Assembly (NCBI GenBank): GCA_013397935.1
Contig: VZRN01005156.1
Span: forward strand, 160,059-224,058
Source: Dasyornis broadbenti
Lineage: Eukaryota > Chordata > Aves > Passeriformes > Dasyornithidae
Length of the DNA: 64,000 nucleotides
Reading direction: 5' to 3'
The notes beneath the pieces were generated by a model that searched no databases, was not told the DNA's origin, and saw nothing but the letters and a program-made list of their open reading frames with translations. The position numbers and the translations under genes are program-made. Positions 12,201-27,200 of the stretch are shown here, piece after piece (position 1 is the first letter of the stretch; the number at the start of each line of letters is the position of its first letter).

Positions 12201-15200
12201 AAATTGGGTCATTTTGAGGTTACTTTGGTTTTAAAATAACTAGGTTTGTTTTGTTAAAACTTGGTTTAATGGTGTTTCCTTGTTAGTCAGTGGACGTGCA
12301 AAGCTGGGGTGTGGGAATGGTTCGGGTTTCTGTTGATTTCTTTTTTTTTTTTTTTTTTCTTCAACTCTCTTTTGTATTATGGATGTTCTGGTTTTGCTCA
12401 GTTCCAGACTGCGTGGATTTTTTGTGGCTCCTCAGACCAACAATTACACCTTCTGGATTCAGGCAGATGGGCAGGCATCTCTCTACTTAAGTTTGTCCCA
12501 AGACCCAGAAGAGAAGGTATTACTCTTGGCAGACAAAAATGAGGTGAAATGAAAAATGAGGATGAAAAGGGTTTTAATTAAGGTGATAACAAGTGGGAGT
12601 TTCCCCAGGATGAACTGGTTTATTGTTTCTTATGAATCTATTGCAGAGTGAAATCTGTGTGATTATATTTGATATTTTACATTGGCCCTATCAGTTGTTT
12701 AGCTCATAAAAAAACCTCACTCCTGTAACCAGAGTCATTGATTATTTTTCCAGAATAATTTTTTTTTTGTTCAACACATTACTGTCTAAACTGAAGCCAC
12801 CCATGAAAAGTCATTTGGGGAACTGTTATCAGTGCTAGGATAAGCCATTAGGATTATCTTCTTTATGGTATTGAACCTTAAACCAAAGCTCTTTGAGACT
12901 GTGGCTTTTTCCTGTATAATAGGAAGGAATTTTTCAGCCATCAACCCACCGTTATCAGTTATAAACACAAATATTATAAACACGAATATATCCTTTGGTT
13001 TTTTTTCTTTTTTGAGCTGTGTCATTGGACAAAATGTTTTTGAGGCTGGAGAAATGCCACTAACTGGTTTAATGGTTTCAAACTGAAAGAGAGTAGGTTT
13101 AGATTGGGTATTGGGAAGAAGTGCTTAACCCTGAGGGTGGTGAGGCCCTGGCACAGGGTGCCCAGAGAAGCTGTGGCTGCCCCTGGATCCCTGGAAGTGT
13201 CCAAGGCCAGGTTGGACAGGGCTTGGAGCAACCTAGGATAGTGGAAGGTGTCCCTGCCCATGGCAGGGGATGAAATGAGATGGTTTTTAACACCTCTTCC
13301 AACCCAAACCATTCTGTAATTCTGTGATTTGGTTTTTCCGCACACAGGTGAGAATTGCTTCTCTCCCTGCTGGCAATTCAGAGTGGTCTGAGAACTGGGT
13401 GAAGAACTGGAATGAACTTTGGCAGCCAAAATCTCAGAAATTTGAGCTAACTGCTGGTTCAAGGTGCTACCTGGAAGCCCTACATCACGGAAAGACACCC
13501 AGCAAGGGGATGAGAGTTGGAGTCCAGATGCACAACACGTGGCTGAACCCCAACGTCGTGAACAACTACCACACAGAGAGGCACGAAATTCGGGCTCGAG
13601 CCCTGCATGTTCCAGAAGTGCAGGTCAGTGCTGTGCTTGGCCCTGGAAGCTGGACTAGCCCTGAGCAAGTTGCCATGGAAGGCGGCAAACCCTAATTGTA
13701 AATGCCTTGTTGGTGCTAAACGGGCAAATGTGTTTCCACGTTGTTTTCAGTCCTGTGAGACAGCTGATGGGATGAGCACCGTGAGCTGAAGTTGTCCATG
13801 GTTTTTGCATATATCAGTGGGTGTGTGTAAACCCTCAGGAGTGAGGGAAGTTTTTTCCTAATGGTTAAACTCCTGCAGGTCAGGAACTTTCAGGACTGTT
13901 TGCAGCTGCAGAGGTCTCGAATCCCTTGTGCTCCTGTTAATGTGTAAATCCTGTTCCTTGTGTCAGAACAGACCATGGAGGACAAGTGCAGTTTAAGAGA
14001 AGCTGAAGTGACTCGTGGAAGGGATTCTTGGTTTGCAGAGGCTTAAAAAGGCAAAATGCTGGCTGTAAAATTCTCCTCAGCAGAAGATGCCAGGTTTAAA
14101 ATGGCATGAGGTGTGTGCCTCATGCAGTTTGCATGTTTTTCATTCCTTTATCTGCTTCTCTTTTTTGCCAGATGTTGACTGTGTCTGGTACAGGTTCTTT
14201 CAGTATCTCCTGGAATAACACACTGAAAATGATCCCCACAAATGCTACAGCTCGCCAGGTAGGTGCCATTAAACACAGACACAGGGTCCTCTGCTGGGGT
14301 GCAATTGAAGAGATCTGGTACTTGACAGCAGCAAGGATTTGGCCCAGAAGCTGAGATGAAGCTTGTGATGTAGGGGTAGGGGTAGTTTTTTTGTGTTTTG
14401 TTTTTGGTGTTTTTTTTTTTTTTTTTGAGTCTTGAATCCCAGGTGTTTTCTAAGTGTATCACAACATCCAGATACTTTGGACTTTCTTTGATCCAGGTCC
14501 TTGGACTTCTTCTCCAATGCCAGATGTGTTGTATGGCTCTGGCTTCTTCAACAGCCCATAGTCCTGTGATGTGGCATTTTATCAGCATTAAAATGATGCT
14601 GAGTGTTGGCCCCATGACAGTCATTAGTCAGTGTCTCACACCCCTGAAAGCTGTCAGACATCAAGATTTACACTGTGTTGAAATAAATTTTGTCCTTTTA
14701 TTATTTAATATTTTAATTTTTTTAATATTTGGCTACCTGCTTGTTCAGAACTGCTGTGCCACCAATTCCTGGCTGGTGAAAAATGAAGTGATGATGTGTG
14801 TGTTGAAGTCTCTGCTGAAATGATTGTGACGGACTGCTTTTCACTTTCTTAGTTTTCTTTTAAAGGTTCAAACAGCAATAGAGGAGCTCCTTTCAGTAGG
14901 ATGTGAAACCGAGCCAACTTCTGCTAAAATCCTTTTCCACCATGGTTTTGAGAAAGAAGGTAGGGAACTTCTGTGGCAAATAAGCAGTAGTTATTGAGTA
15001 TTTATTGAGCAGTCAGAATTGATCCACCTTAATGACATAAATGTTCTTTGAAGTTTTAATGATAGTAAATTTACGCTTTTAATGGGAAAAAGTACATGGT
15101 TATAATTTATTAATTGTGTGTATGTATTAAAAACAAGATGATTGATATAATAATCACAGTGATAGAATATCCTGAGTTGGAAGGGGTCCACAAGGATCAT

Positions 15201-18200
15201 TGAGTCCAGATCCTGGCCCTGTACAGGACAATCCCAGGAATCTGTGTCTGAGAGTGTTGTCCAAACACTTCTTGAATTCTGGAGAATTCTTAAAGTAGGA
15301 CAGTTTGACAATTTCTGGATACCCACTTGCTGTATTTTCATGAATCTTGACTGTGCTGGTATCTTCTGAATCAGTTTGAAACCTCTCATTTCCTTTTTTT
15401 TTTTTTTTTCTTTTAATCTGTCAGATATGAAGAATGTCATCACCACAGGACACATTGTCAGTGGAACAGAGCCCTTCTGTGGGAGGTTCAGTGTGCACAG
15501 ACCAAGCCAGCTGGTGAAAACTTCCCCATCAACACTACCGAGATATGACCTTACTGAATACACACATGTGAGTGGCTGCGCTGGGCGCTGAAAGCTCAGA
15601 GAATAATCAGCAGCATAAAGTTGTCTGGTCTGCTTAGAGTTCCCCTAAATCTACAAAGGATTGTGTCTTAGCAGAGAGTAGAGCATCTTTTATTGGCTGT
15701 GTGGGTGGTTTTGGATCTCTGAGATGCAGATATTGTTTGACATACCTGGCTGTTATCTGTTCCTGGGGATACAACCCTTGCTTTGGGAAAGGAAGAAGTG
15801 GGATGGGGTTGGGGAAAGGTAGAAGATGCAGGGATTACTATTTCTTGAAAAAAGGAAAAACCCCTCTGTTACCTGGTGATCCATTATTGCTCATTTTTCT
15901 GCTCATCTCCTACTACTTTTAATAGGAATAAACCCAAAACCTCAGGGAAGCCACAGGGGTAATTTTGATGCCATGTTGTGGCACACGGGTCTCCTGGATG
16001 CCACAAACTCTCTTCTATATTTCCTATTCCCTCTCCAGGTCTCTTGGAGCTCCTTTGGACACTGGAAGGAGCTCTAAGGTCGCCATGGAGTCTTGTCTTC
16101 TCCAGGCCAAAACCCCCAATGTTAAACCAGAATCAAAATCAAATAAAATGTAATATCTTCCATGTACATTATACATAAATTACCTGGGGTTTGACTTGTG
16201 AAATTCCTCCCCCCATTTTTGCAGGTGTGTTTTGCACATAAAGGCCAAATGAGCAACATCCTCCATCTCTCAGTGTCCTACACCAATGCCTCTTCACGGT
16301 CAGCGAGGAGGAACCTCACCTGCCTATGGGACTTCAATGAAACCCACTCTAAAAGGTATCCAGGCAATTACAGTTATCAGAGATTTTCATAGTAAGAACG
16401 TGCAGTAGGAAAACCGAGAGACGTTCTCATTCATATAGGAGCAATTTGTCAGCCGGAGTGAGCTGACAAGAGCCCTGTCCCTGCAGAGGCATTCCTGGAA
16501 TGTGTTTCCATACTTTTTGGTGGATTTGACGAGTAAATTTCCATGTTTCTTGCTACATGCACTATCTCACCTCAGTGATACACAGGTATACTTGAAGATT
16601 TTTGAGGAGATCAGTTTCTGAGTTCCTTTCCCAGTAGGTTTTCTGGAGTAAGAGAGAGAATTGATTGGTTTTTTCCGCCACCCTTTGAAAATTGGTGTAG
16701 CCCTTGATTTTCTTTATTCGCTTAAAATTCCACGGGTAGAAAACATTTGGTAGCAGACACAAAGCTTAGGGCAGGCAGACTGAAAAAAATCAGGAGTGTC
16801 TGAAGAACTTGCAGAGTGCTGAGGGGTTGAATTCTGGATTGACCTCCTTTGATGTCACTGATGCTATTGTGGGATTTTGCCAAAAATAAAGAAGGTGTAG
16901 CCATTCCTGTGTCCCACTTTAGTGGTTCGGAGGGGGACACATAAACAGAGCTCTAAATCCTCATTTCTCACTCTGGGGAACCCAACAAGGACAAGATGAG
17001 CACTCACAAACCACTGAGCATGCGGCTTGTGTATGAGTAAATACCAGTAGTAATAGCAACACTACCTGATATTACCTGGAATCTTCACAATCACCTCAGA
17101 TTTGATGATTATTCCAACCCTGGTGTCTTCCAGCTGGACATTTACCTGCACCGACCTCTGGAAGAGATGTGTGAATCTCTCTGTGCTTCTGCAGGACCTC
17201 CCAGCCAATTCCCCAGTACTTGTGCATCAGATAGACTTGCATAGCCCTGTGCTGCAAAAAGAAACATCTGGATCGTTTTATCTGGATGAACTCATCATCA
17301 CAGACAGAGCTGTGACTGGTAAAACATCTGTTTTGGTTTTGTTTCTTTCCCTCCAGATATTCCACTAAATCTATAGTGATAAATCTGGATGGAACTTTTT
17401 CAAAGGCAGATTTCACAACAGTCACAAAAATAATTTTGTTTTCTTGAGCTTGTATTTTTTTTTTTTTTTGTTTGGTGACAGTAGAGGAAAAGGAATTGCC
17501 AAAATACCGATATTCTTGGTTTACTTGAAAATGCATTTCTACAAATAGAACAGACTGTGGTGAACTCACCATCCCTGGAAAGGTTCAAAGATGTGTAGAT
17601 GTGGCACTTGGGGACATGGATTAGTGGTGGACTGGGCAGTCCTGGAGAGTGGTTGGACTTGATGGACTTTGAGGCCTTTTCCAACCTTAATGATTCTGTG
17701 AAATATAACTTAAGATGAAAAAAACCCAAGCAGGTGTTGCCAGCTGTGAAATGGCAACACCCTGGGCGCAGTCTCCACTGTTGTCCTTGCTCTAATGGAT
17801 GTTTGTGCTCTTTCAGTTTCTCAGAGAGACCCCAAACCCCAATGGCCAGGAGGGAGGATAATTGAAGCAGTGACTGTGGTGGGGTCTTCTCCCACCTACA
17901 ATGTGTCCTGGACGGTGTCTGGCTGTGGTGCCAGTCTGCCCCTTCTCTCTCCAAGGTAGGCACAGTGAGAAGCTCATCTCAACACCCTGTAACACCTCTT
18001 GCAGCTCCCCCAGCGTGTCTGGAGCTGGCTGTCAGCTGCGTTCAGTTGCTGCAAACAGGAGGTGCTTAAGAAGTTTGAGGTAACCTGGGGTGTGGGATGT
18101 GCATGGGATGTAGGGCTGGAAGGAAATCTAAGCCCTTCTGGAACAGCGGATGAAGATCATCCAGAGGTGTTTCCAAAACAGCTTTAATGACGCCAATTAC

Positions 18201-21200
18201 ATTGGCCAATTGTCATTACATGACACATTAGGAATTGGAAGTCCACCTTAGGTGTCCTTGTTTGCTGAGAAGAGGTTTCTGTTCCTCCCAACAATGAAAG
18301 AAGAGTCAGAGCCATAGACTGTGGGGTTTTTTGCCAGTACAAACACTAAAGGTTTTTACCGGCAAAAAATAAATCCTTTAAAAGTTGGATTGTATCCAGC
18401 TGAGTCAAATGTAGTATCCTGACACAAACCATCAATGGTGAGGGCAGGGATGAGAATAACCGGGGAATGTTTGTAGTGGTTGAGATGTGTAACCAGAGGT
18501 GTCAGTAATAGAGAGAAAATCTTTACTCCCATGTGGAGCCTGAAGACTGACACTGGAATGCTGCAAACAGCACTGATGACCATATTTTTTAGAAATTAGA
18601 AAAACTGAGGGGAAAATATTGCCATGATCATCATTATCGAGCTGAGGAAAATGCCTAGGAGAGGAAAATTTGAGAAGATCCACCTGTTTAGCTGATAAAA
18701 AGAGGATCCAAGGGGTGGATTGATCCCAGTACCTCCCACCAGGAAAAAATGGTGCTTGGCGTGAGTGGGCTTTTCCCTCTCACAGAAGAAGGGATCAGAG
18801 AAAAGCAGGAATCAGAACAAGCTTTAAAAGTGGATGGGCTGAGCACTGTCTTTGGACACCTTCAAAACAAACCTGGCTCTTTCTCTTCACTGAGCACGGG
18901 CTGTGATTTAATAAAATACAACTCCTATTCCCGTTGGAACAGGAATATTAGCTAAAATTAGCTGAAATAGATGCTAAAATCTGATGTACCAGCTGTACAG
19001 AAGTGATCCTTTTGGCTTTGTTTCTGGAAATGTGCCCTGCAGAAGCCTCTTGTTATCCAAACACTTAACACACGGTGGCACCGTTGTACCACAGAGAGGC
19101 TCCGTTTCCTTTGAAACTTGAGAATTTTAGTGGTGAAGGGGAAAAGCGTTTTAACTTTTAGAAACTGGATCTTAGGTGAGCTTGAATTACTCCAATACAA
19201 ATGCGGTGTTCAGGGGCATGGTTAAATGGTGGACCTGCTAATGCTGGGTTAATGATTGGAGTCAATCTTTTCCAAACTTTAATGATTGTACAATATGAAA
19301 TCTTGCTGTAATTCAGGGGAGTTGAGATTTTCATGGGCTTGAGGAGATTACAGGGGGAAGTAGGAAATATTTTTGCTTTGATGTTGCAGATGTTGTCCAG
19401 GCTGCACTGAGCTGGTCCTTTAGGAACACTGGTACTGGGGCAGCACTCCCTGGTGCTTGATGGTGTATAAATTATCTTTTCTGTCATAAATTAAAAAAGG
19501 TTATTTTCCATGAATTTCTTTTGTGTGCATTGCCTGTGTAATGCAGTTAGAAGTTGGGAATATCCAGTTTTGTTTGACCTCTGGCCACATTCCCCTTAGA
19601 TCCTTCAGGAATGTGGTTCCCATGGGTGTCCCTGGGCTGTTGGCTGACACGGGGGTGTCAAGATGTGGGGTCTCCACTGCTGATGCCTTCCTGTGCCCCC
19701 CCCCTCTGTCCCACAGAGGTGCAGTGCTTGGGGAGGGCTCTGAGGAGTACGGACACCTCTACGTCTCCACGGAGGATGTGAGAGTCAGCCTCACCATCCA
19801 GAGGCTGCAAAAGTCATCCCCACCTCTTGGAGGGACCTTCCACATCCACCTGGCCAATACAGTGATACCAGGTAAGGGAAGAAGCGAGTCAGGGCCTGGA
19901 TTTCCTCAGCAGGAAGCCAAGGGGAGGAATTAGTTGCCAGATGAGTTTTGGCTGCCCCATCCCTGGATGTGCTCAAGGCCAGGTTGGTTGTTATTTAATA
20001 GTGCAGATGATCTTCAGATCGGGCATAAGGAAGAAACTTTTTATGATGAGGTTGGTGAAACAGTGGCGCAGGTTACCCAGGGAGGTGCTGGATGCCCCAG
20101 CCCTGGAAACATTTGAGGTCAGGTTGGATGGGGCTTTGGGCAACCTGATCTAGGGTTCATTGCTTGGAGTAGGTGACATTAAAAGTCCCTTCCAACCCAA
20201 ACCATTCTATGATCCTGTTCTGTAATTCTGTGATCTTTTGGTGTTTAGGGTCCAATAAATTTCACTCTTTTGGCAGCTGCAGAGGTTTAAACCACGACAG
20301 CCTTGCACTAATAAGGAAACCCCTTCCTTTCCTAGGAGCAGGCAGATGTGCTCTCCTGGGGATGGAGATATCCACTGCCCCCTAATGTCTTTTGCAGATG
20401 TTTCAGTGCACATCTCCTCCTGCCAGCTCCGCAGGCTTTTGCAGGACAATGTGGATAACTTTACAGCTCCCTTCTTCAACACCAGCGACTTCATCGTGAC
20501 CAGAGGCTCCGGCTCATGCTATGAAAGCGTCTGGACACTGACTTGGAAGAAAACAGCTGGGGACTTGCCCAATGTTATCAGTGTACGGCAATTTCTTTGC
20601 TAATCCCCACTTTGATACCCATTCAATGTCTTTGGCCTTGGCTGATTCTCTCTCACAGGACAGAAAAGGATGAGAAACTTAGATTCTTTGATCTCTGCCA
20701 GGTCTCTGCTGAAAACCTCACCGGTCTGAAGCCAACTGTTTCTACTCGTGTGGTTTACGATGGGGGTGTGTTTATTGGACCAATATTTGGGGACATGCTC
20801 GCTACCCTCCATAACCAAGCACAGGTGAGTTGATGTGCTCTCACACTTTTCACTGATTCAGCAGAGTTGTGTATATCTAGAAGTCTCACAGGTATTTGGG
20901 TACCTTGTTCTGCCACTACATCCTTTCAGAAATCTGATGTTCTGTGCCATAAATTTCTCTTCTTTTGCTGCCTGGTATGTGGAGCAGGACTTGCCTCCAA
21001 GAGCTGTCGCAGGTAGGGATAGTGGTGATCATGGGTGATGGAAGGTAGAAGACAATTTTTTTTCTGGAAGCAGTGACCAAGGGATGAAAATCTCTGAACT
21101 CCCACCCTTGGTGTGTCCTGTGGTGCTGGCCACCAAAATGGGAATGGCATGATTCACCTGCATCATTCTGTTATACTGATGGGCAAAACAAATGAGTCTG

Positions 21201-24200
21201 TGGCTGGGACACTCATCTGTGAGTCAGGCAATTCCTAAGCCTCTGTGGATCTCAATTTCCCAAGTGGGAAAAGAGAGAAAGGAGAGCTTCCTGGCTGAAG
21301 GAGGAATCATTCCAGTCTGCTGGAGGGACAAATGTGTTCCCAGCTCTGCTCTCAGATGTTGTAGAGCAGTGGCTGTTGCTGGCTTTGCTTCCAGCAGACT
21401 CAAGGGTGGAACCTTGGCCATCACTGTGGCCATAACAGGGTGATGCTGGATGTGCTCCAAGCCCAGCTGTGCAGCATCTGTGCCCAGGTCATCCTGCTCT
21501 TTTCATGAGCCTGGTTCCCAGGCATGAGGAACCGTTGCTCTTCTTCCAGTGACTCAGCCACCTATGGTATGTTTCCCATCTGTGCTGCACAAACCCTCAA
21601 ACAGCCCGAGTGAAACAAGGTCAGCAGCAGCAAACAGATTTTCTGGTAGTTTTTGAAGCTTTCTTCTGGCTTGCTGCTAGCACAAGCATAAAAGTGTTCC
21701 TCTGATTACCGTGTCTCCATTCAAGCAGAGTACTTTGCAACTCTGCGCTCCTTGCATTTCTTTGGGACAGTTTGCTTTGCTTTTAGCAGGCATTGCTGTA
21801 CTCTCCTGGCACACCCTTAGTACCTGGAGAGAGATAGAGAGGCTCTTTTATGCCCTATCCTTTGCCAGTTGACTCTTCTAAAGTATCAAGATCTCAGGAG
21901 GGATAGTTCTCGCTATTCCTTTTAGATAATCAAGGTCACAACCCAGCTTTTTTCCTTCAGTGTGAACAGCAAGGGGCAAAAAATAAAATTGAAGGTGGCA
22001 TGCTGAGTAGACACGTTGTGGGTTTCATTTTAATTAGTCTTAGAGGGTGCTTTAAACATAATAAACTTATTCCCAAGGCAAAGTGGGAAGAACTGGGGGA
22101 AGGTAAGGACAACTTTCAGTGGATGACCAGAAGAACAGGAGTTTGAGGAGCTGTGGGTGCCAGCAAGGTGGGACATAGGCTGGCAATGCAGCATCCAAAG
22201 CTGTGCTCTTCTGTGCCTTGGATGAGCCCTAGAAATTTGCTGTTTAAATTTACAATTAAATTTGCAGTGAGCCAGCAGCAGGGTGATCAGCTGCCTGCCT
22301 GTGCCCTGTTCTGACACTCAGAGCTCTCAGTAGCTCAGGGTGGCTACCAGCACCTACCAGGTAGTCGTGGCTCTAGAAAACATCTCTGTTCCTGCACCAG
22401 CTTTAAGGTAACCCTCTCCTCTGTCTCCAGGCGGTGGTGGTGGTGAATGATGTCCTTGCAAACTGCTCTGGCTCGTGCTCTTTCCAGTTCAGCCGGGAAT
22501 TCACACCCATAGTCAGAGATGTGGAGTATTTGTCAGGTAACAGGGCTTGGTGTCTGAACCAAGTGGCAAAAAAACTGTTTCGTGAAAAAGATCTGCCAGG
22601 GTCTGATGATTTCGTGCGCGTGTGTATCCTTTGGGAAACCTTGAACTTCATGGAAACTGCACCTTTACTGGGTCACTTCTGATTGGTTTCAGTACCAGAC
22701 AGGTTGAATGTGTCCTGAGGAGGGCAGTGGAGCTGGGAAGGGTCTGGAGCACAGAACTGATGAGGAGCAGCTCAGGGGGCTCAAGGGCAACCTTCTGGCT
22801 CTGCACAACTCCCTGACAGGAGGGGGCAGCCAGGCTGGGCTCAGTCTCTTCTCCCAGTGAACAAGAAATAGGATGATGGGAAATGGCCTCAACACGTACC
22901 AGGAGAGGTTTAGAATAGATATCAGGAAAAATTTCTTCATTCAATTGGTTGTCAGGCTATGGAACAGACTGCCTGGGGCAGTGGTGGTGACACCATCCCT
23001 GGAAGGGTTCAGAAGCTTGTAGATGTGGCATTTGGGGACATGGTTTAGTGGTGAACACAGAGGTGATCTCAGAGGTCCTTTCCAACCTTAACTACTCTGC
23101 GATTCTATGGGAGAGGCATTAAGGGGAGAGAAACGGTGGCAGGTTTGGTGCTTAAAGGAAAAGGTGACTCTTGGTGCAAGTTATTTTTAATAAAAAATTG
23201 AGGAAAAATGGAACAGCTGGACAGGGACAGGCAGGAATTGGTGTTATGTGGGACAATGAGAGATCACCAGTGCTGTAGTTCTTAGGATGTCCTGATGAAG
23301 CTGGTAAAAACTTTTAACTGTTGGCTGAAATGAAGTTCTGGGCATTGCTACACCAAAATTCGAGTCACCTTGATGATTAAATTCCTTCAGGTGAAGCGCC
23401 CCAGGCCACAGTGGTTATCAGGGGAGCTGGCTTTGGCGAGGAGCAGCCAGCCCTGCAGGTGGAGGTGAACAACAGGAGCTGCCACATCACGACTCTGAAC
23501 CAAACAGAAGTGGTTTGCCAGGTGCCGAGGCTGCCGGTTGGGATCCACCAGGTGACACTGCTGGTGACACCTCACGGCTTCGCTCTCAATGGCACCACAG
23601 GACAAGGGATCTTCCTGGTGGTGGAGCCTGTGCTGCGAGCTGTTGAACCTCCTTCAGCTTCAGAGATTGGTAGGTCTGAACCTTCCAAGGGAGTTGCTTC
23701 CTGCTGCTTCCTTGTCATAGCATGTTTTGGTTGTTCTGTACTTTTGTTACTGAGGTCTTCATCTGATGAAGATGATATTTTTCTGGCTGGACACCTTGTG
23801 TGCCCCAAAGCACAGTCAGAAATCACTTAAAGACAGACAGACTTCCCTTGGCTTTTTTTTGCAGGCAGCCAGATTCCCAAAGTAGTTTGGTTTGGGAATT
23901 TAATTTTCAAGTGCACACATATTCATTTCAGCAAATCATTAGTGTTTCATACTCATCCTCCTATATCCATTTGACATGTAGCTCTGTTGTGTTTGAATTA
24001 ATCTGGCCTAATTAGAGTGGGTATTAAGGAAAATTTCTTCACTGGCATGGCTGTCAGTCATTGGAACAGGTGCCACCATCCCCAGAGGGATTTGCAAGAT
24101 GTAGATGTGGCACCTGGGGACATGGGTCAGTGGTCGGCCTGGCAGTTCTGGGTTAATGCAGGGACTTTGAGATCTTACAGGGCTTATCCAGCCTTAATGA

Positions 24201-27200
24201 TCCATGATTCCATAACTGTGAAATGTCTCAATGGTTAATCCCAGTCCCATTGAAGCAAATTCATATTCTGAGGGATAAAATGGAATACTCGCCTGTGTTT
24301 AGGTACAAAGATAAGAACCTTAGAAACGTTCGAGCAAAACTGAATCTCCTTCCATTCCCATTATTATTCCTCTCCTTGAAATAGAAGAGGAAATAAAGAG
24401 TGGTAAATTCCATACCTGAAGAAAAGAGCTGGAAAGATTTTTTGTTTTGTTTTGCTTTGGTTTTTGTTTGCGTGGGGGTTTTCTTTTTTTTTTTTTTTTT
24501 GAGAGGNNNNNNNNTTTTTTTGAGAGGGAAGAGTCTCCTCAACCCAAAGAGAAATGTGGAAATCAATCTTGATACACCTGGGCTGTGCAGTGAAGGACAG
24601 TCTTGGATTATCCCTTGTTTTCAAGCATCAAGGAATGCACCAGAAACAGCATGAACCAGGTCTACTCTGACAGCAGAGGTTACCCAGTCATTTTTCTGGA
24701 AATCGCCTCACTTCATTTTTGACATGGTGGTAGCAAACACCCCTGAGAGCAGCACTGGCCCAGGTGTAGCTCAGATATGTGGCTTGTAGATCTGATTGTG
24801 CCACACTTGGCCACCTTGGAGCAGCCAGAGAAAAGGAATGATGGCCTGTAAACCTCTCCATGGATGAGTCTGGGATGGACTTGGAATAACACAGAGTTCC
24901 TAAGATGGCCATAGAAATCTATCTTTTTATTTATTTTTTGTTTTGTTCCCCCTGCTTCTTTGTTTTGTTTGTTTGTAGTGTTTTTTGTTTGTTTGGGTTT
25001 GTTTTTTGGATTTTTTTGTTGGGGTTTTTTGTGTTTGTTTTTTTGTTTTTTTTTCTGGCATTGTTTTTTTTGGAAGGCAATTGTTTTTGGTTTTTTTTTT
25101 TTTTGATGCATGGGAAGAAGACTATTCTAACTCTTTTCCTATCAAATTTTTTTTTCCCTAATGAGAGGGTCATATAGTACACTAAGGTTAAGAATCACTT
25201 TTAGTTCATTGGAAACCCCAACATCTCCACAAAAACCCTAGAACCAACCCAGCAATGGTAAATTTTAGTGCTTGGGCCTTGCTTCTTTCTTTTGCTGGCA
25301 AATCCAGTCCTTCTCCCAATTACAGTGAGCTGTCACTCATTAAAAAGAAAGCAAATATAATGCTATCTTACGTTACATGTGCCTGGAACGCTTATAATTG
25401 GAAAGAATTACAGCTTCCATCTGTGTTTTTAATTTCTCCCATTTCAAATACCTCCCTTCAATCTCCTTGTAAAGCGCACCGAGGCAGTATTTCACTGCAT
25501 ATAGATATAACGTAGATATCAAAACTTAAGAGCATCAGTCTTTGCACAACACTCATGGATTCTGAACTCTAAATCTGAAGCTCCTTATCTGACAACTCTC
25601 TCATTGGACAAGTGGCGTCAGTTTTCACTTCTTGCTCTTTCTGACTGCCAATTTAACGTTACAGGACGGGGAGGCAAAGAAGCACCTCGTACTTTGCTGC
25701 TTCAGCTCCCTCTTGTCAAAATATCCCTGGTCTCAGCGTTGCCGTGCTGGGAGATCCCCATGACCTAGCCCTGGAAGCATGGAATGCCTTTCTAAAGATA
25801 CTCCCATGTTCCAGTGAATAGCAGGAGCTTGCTGCTAACGTGTCTGATTGCTCTTGCTGGCTTGGATTTGCTGCCAGCCAGAGGAAATCAAGACTAAACT
25901 TCCGTAATTCTCTGGTGGTTTAAGGAATTAGCAGGAAAAGGTAATTTTAGGAAAGACTATGAGGGAATTTGCCATTAATATATAATTACTTTAATGTAAA
26001 AGATTGCTTACATCACATGTGAAATGAATGATGAAAGCTCAGTTGCTTTATAGTATAGCCATGCTAATAAATACAAATAATCCCTGCATTAATAAGTGCC
26101 TGTCTTAGCAGTTTGTTCAGCCATAGTCCTAAAACTCTGCAGTGGTGAGAACTAAAGTTCTAAGTTTCAAGTAATATTTCTTTTTTTTTCATTTTAAAGT
26201 TTCTCTGAATCACATCAAAGCACAAACTCCAGCTTAGAATCGCCATTAGCGCCCACTCCGGTTCTCTTTCCTGTTTCTCTTTGAAATATCCCTGACTCTT
26301 CTACTCGCTTGGAAAAGCAAAGGGGCACCTTGACTCTTTGCCTTGGAATTGGATGCTGAAGAAAGATCAAGCACAAGCCTGACTTGTGTCAGGCATGATC
26401 CTGCATGGGATTGAAGAGGCTCAGACTGGCACGAAGGAGAGCCGAGCTTGCTCAGTGCTCCACGGAATGAATCCCTCTGTGACTTCCCTCACAACTCCGA
26501 GTCTCGAGCCCTGCCAAGTTCCCTTTCTATCCCAAGTTTCCTAGGCACATGCTACAGGCTTTTCTGACAGCAGGGAGCTTGGCAGCTGTTTGAACTGCGA
26601 GAGCACCTGCTGTGTTAAGCTCATTTTCCATTCTTAGTGCTTCTTCCTTCCTTCCTTCTTTCGTTCTCGGGCTGGGGATCTGTCTAAGGGGGAGATCACA
26701 GGCCAGGGCTTGCTGGTTTAAATAAATATGTCATTAAAAAACAAACCAAGAAACAAACCCAGCCATCCTGTATCATGGAGGAGAATTCAAATAATAGACA
26801 AGAAGGATCTCTGGTGCAAGAGAGGAAGCCAGGCACAGCAAGGTAGAACAGATCATCATCAGACCAGCTGAGAGACTCTACTGCCTTTTGTAGTCATCTT
26901 TGGCAAAGAATCCTTTGCATATTAAAGTATCCTGCATATTAAAAATCATGGAATAATTGTTTTGGGTTTTTTTTTAGGAGGACTTAGAGTGACTCTCAGA
27001 GGGACCAATCTTGAAGGGATAAATGCAGTGTTGTTTGGATCCCAGCCTTGCCCAATTTTGGAGGAGGACAGAAATTCAACAAGAATTACATGTAAAGTTC
27101 CTTCTCGGGTAAGAAACCACATTTTTTGGGGAGCAGTCAGCAGCCAGTGTGCCTCCCTATGTTTTCCTGGCCTGAACTACACTAGGGGAAAGGCAAAGAG

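Noticed and set aside
13022..13498. Minus-strand open frame of 158 codons
   Set aside because: It runs across a CR1 tail and the antisense of exon E12; similar peptides recur at every CR1 copy (for example 7221-7538, 33916-34323, 48789-49172).
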